Below, piece after piece: positions 24,935 to 25,782 of a DNA stretch of 25,782 nucleotides. The stretch is from Oligosphaeraceae bacterium (GTDB lineage: Bacteria; Verrucomicrobiota; Lentisphaeria; Oligosphaerales; Oligosphaeraceae), in NCBI GenBank assembly GCA_012515455.1, contig JAAYYJ010000170.1, forward strand, positions 1 to 25,782, in the 5' to 3' direction. Below the pieces are notes generated by a model. It saw only the letters and a program-made list of their open reading frames with translations. It did no database searches and had not been told where the DNA came from. How positions within the stretch are numbered: the first letter of the stretch is position 1; the number at the start of each line of letters is the position of its first letter. The translations under genes were made by a program, and so were the position numbers.

Positions 24935-25782
24935 TTATGCCGGGGGCAGCGGGAGGGATTTTTTCAGCTGCTCCAGCTCCGCCTGCAGTTGCTTCAGAGC
25001 AGCATTCATCTTCTCCAGGCGACCAATATATAGCTGCTGCCGGGCATATTCACGCCGGTCCATGGCGGGAGAACCGAACACCACCGAGCCGGCAGCTAAA
25101 TCCTTGGATACCCCGGCCTGAGCCATAATAATGCTGCCGGCGCCGATTTTCAGGTGGCCGGCCAGTCCGGCCTGACCAGCCACAACCACGCTGTCCTCCA
25201 GCTGAGTGCTGCCGGCAATGCCGGCCTGACCTACGATCATGGCATTGCGCCCGATCTCGACATTGTGGCCAATCTGGACCAGATTGTCGATCTTGCTGCC
25301 GGATTTGATCCAGGTGCGGCCGAAACGCGCCCGGTCAACGCAGGAATTCGCACCGATCTCAACCTCGTCATCAAGCTGCACTATACCGACCTGGGGAATC
25401 TTCTCATGCCCCTGGGGACCTGATTTATAGCCGAAACCATCTGCGCCGATGACCACACCGGAGTGCAGAATAACCCGCCGGCCCAGCAGGCAGCGCTCCC
25501 GGATGACCACATTCGGATACAACTGGCAATGCTCACCCAGCACGCACTGCCGGCCGATATAGACATTGGCCATAATGACCGAATTGTCGCCGATGACCGC
25601 CTCGTCATCAATGACTGCTCCGGCGCCGATATGCACTCCGGCGCCGATATGCGCGCTGGCGCTGACTACCGCACTGGGATGAATACCGGGACGATATTCC
25701 GGTGCCGGCGGCGTAAAAACCGCCACTACGGTGGAAAAAGCCGCGGACGGGTCCTGGCAGACAATCCAGGCCCGGCCTTCTG
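24935..25782 (-). CDS. lpxD: UDP-3-O-acylglucosamine N-acyltransferase (5' end outside window)
   Basis: The frame runs off the window at 25782, so the start is missing; about 281 residues are present. Upstream of the GTG at 25726 the frame reads AWIVCQDPSAAFSTVVAVF, which matches the end of the LpxD N-terminal domain, so the GTG is internal. Hexapeptide repeats (IGAGVHIGAGAVI and on) form the left-handed helix. GADGFGY and LVQIGHNVEIG are LpxD signatures; the His in the latter is the catalytic base. A C-terminal helix with heptads (LEKMNAALKQLQAELEQLKKSL) completes the protein. LpxD adds the N-linked hydroxyacyl chain in lipid A synthesis in the cytoplasm, which shows the organism makes lipopolysaccharide. 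Confidence 0.95.
   Translation of the reverse strand, partial: EGRAWIVCQDPSAAFSTVVAVFTPPAPEYRPGIHPSAVVSASAHIGAGVHIGAGAVIDDEAVIGDNSVIMANVYIGRQCVLGEHCQLYPNVVIRERCLLGRRVILHSGVVIGADGFGYKSGPQGHEKIPQVGIVQLDDEVEIGANSCVDRARFGRTWIKSGSKIDNLVQIGHNVEIGRNAMIVGQAGIAGSTQLEDSVVVAGQAGLAGHLKIGAGSIIMAQAGVSKDLAAGSVVFGSPAMDRREYARQQLYIGRLEKMNAALKQLQAELEQLKKSLPLPPA

Overview
The window looks like chromosomal DNA from a GC-rich Gram-negative bacterium, most likely of the PVC superphylum and probably Lentisphaerae/Victivallales. This rests on three observations: lpxD (lipid A synthesis), a pseudopilin-like protein with a FTLIELLVVIAIIAILA-type N-terminus, and several very large secreted DUF4838 and DUF4091/GH123-like glycosidase proteins. 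The taxonomic call is inference from gene content. No rRNA or other marker gene is present.

Layout. Bases 1-616 are the 3' end of an IS4-type transposase. Bases 935-4544 form a tight plus-strand operon: an HTH plus PTS EIIA-like regulator, a DUF58 protein and a BatA-like membrane von Willebrand protein. The MoxR ATPase that usually accompanies the last two is not in the window. A tRNA-Gly(CCC) and a strong terminator follow (4627-4752). Bases 4786-9200 are a minus-strand pair, pseudopilin then a 1200-residue GH123-like secreted protein. Bases 9496-9954 hold an orphan C-terminal remnant of a membrane pyrophosphatase (hppA) that keeps its own terminator. Bases 10428-16056 carry two paralogous secreted DUF4838 proteins on the minus strand. 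Divergent from them is a cytoplasmic GH106-like glycosidase (16363-19221). Bases 19371-24764 run on the plus strand: a transmembrane Ser/Thr kinase with a periplasmic Cache sensor, an MsrB-MsrA-glutathione peroxidase triple fusion, and an M24-fold protein that has lost metal ligands. The minus-strand 5'-truncated lpxD closes the window.

Functional reading. The centre (4786-19221) looks like a glycan-degradation locus with secreted enzymes, a surface pseudopilin and a cytoplasmic hydrolase. The flanks carry envelope, signalling and oxidative-repair genes. The most unusual structures are the three-enzyme oxidative-repair fusion with two plausible translation starts; a ~195-bp intergenic module present twice, one copy on each side of the first DUF4838 gene, with a conserved palindrome, promoter-like boxes and two hairpins; a 192-bp element with perfect 14-bp inverted ends placed 4 bp after a stop codon; and the hppA remnant. 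All functional calls come from reading motifs by eye. No database search was run.
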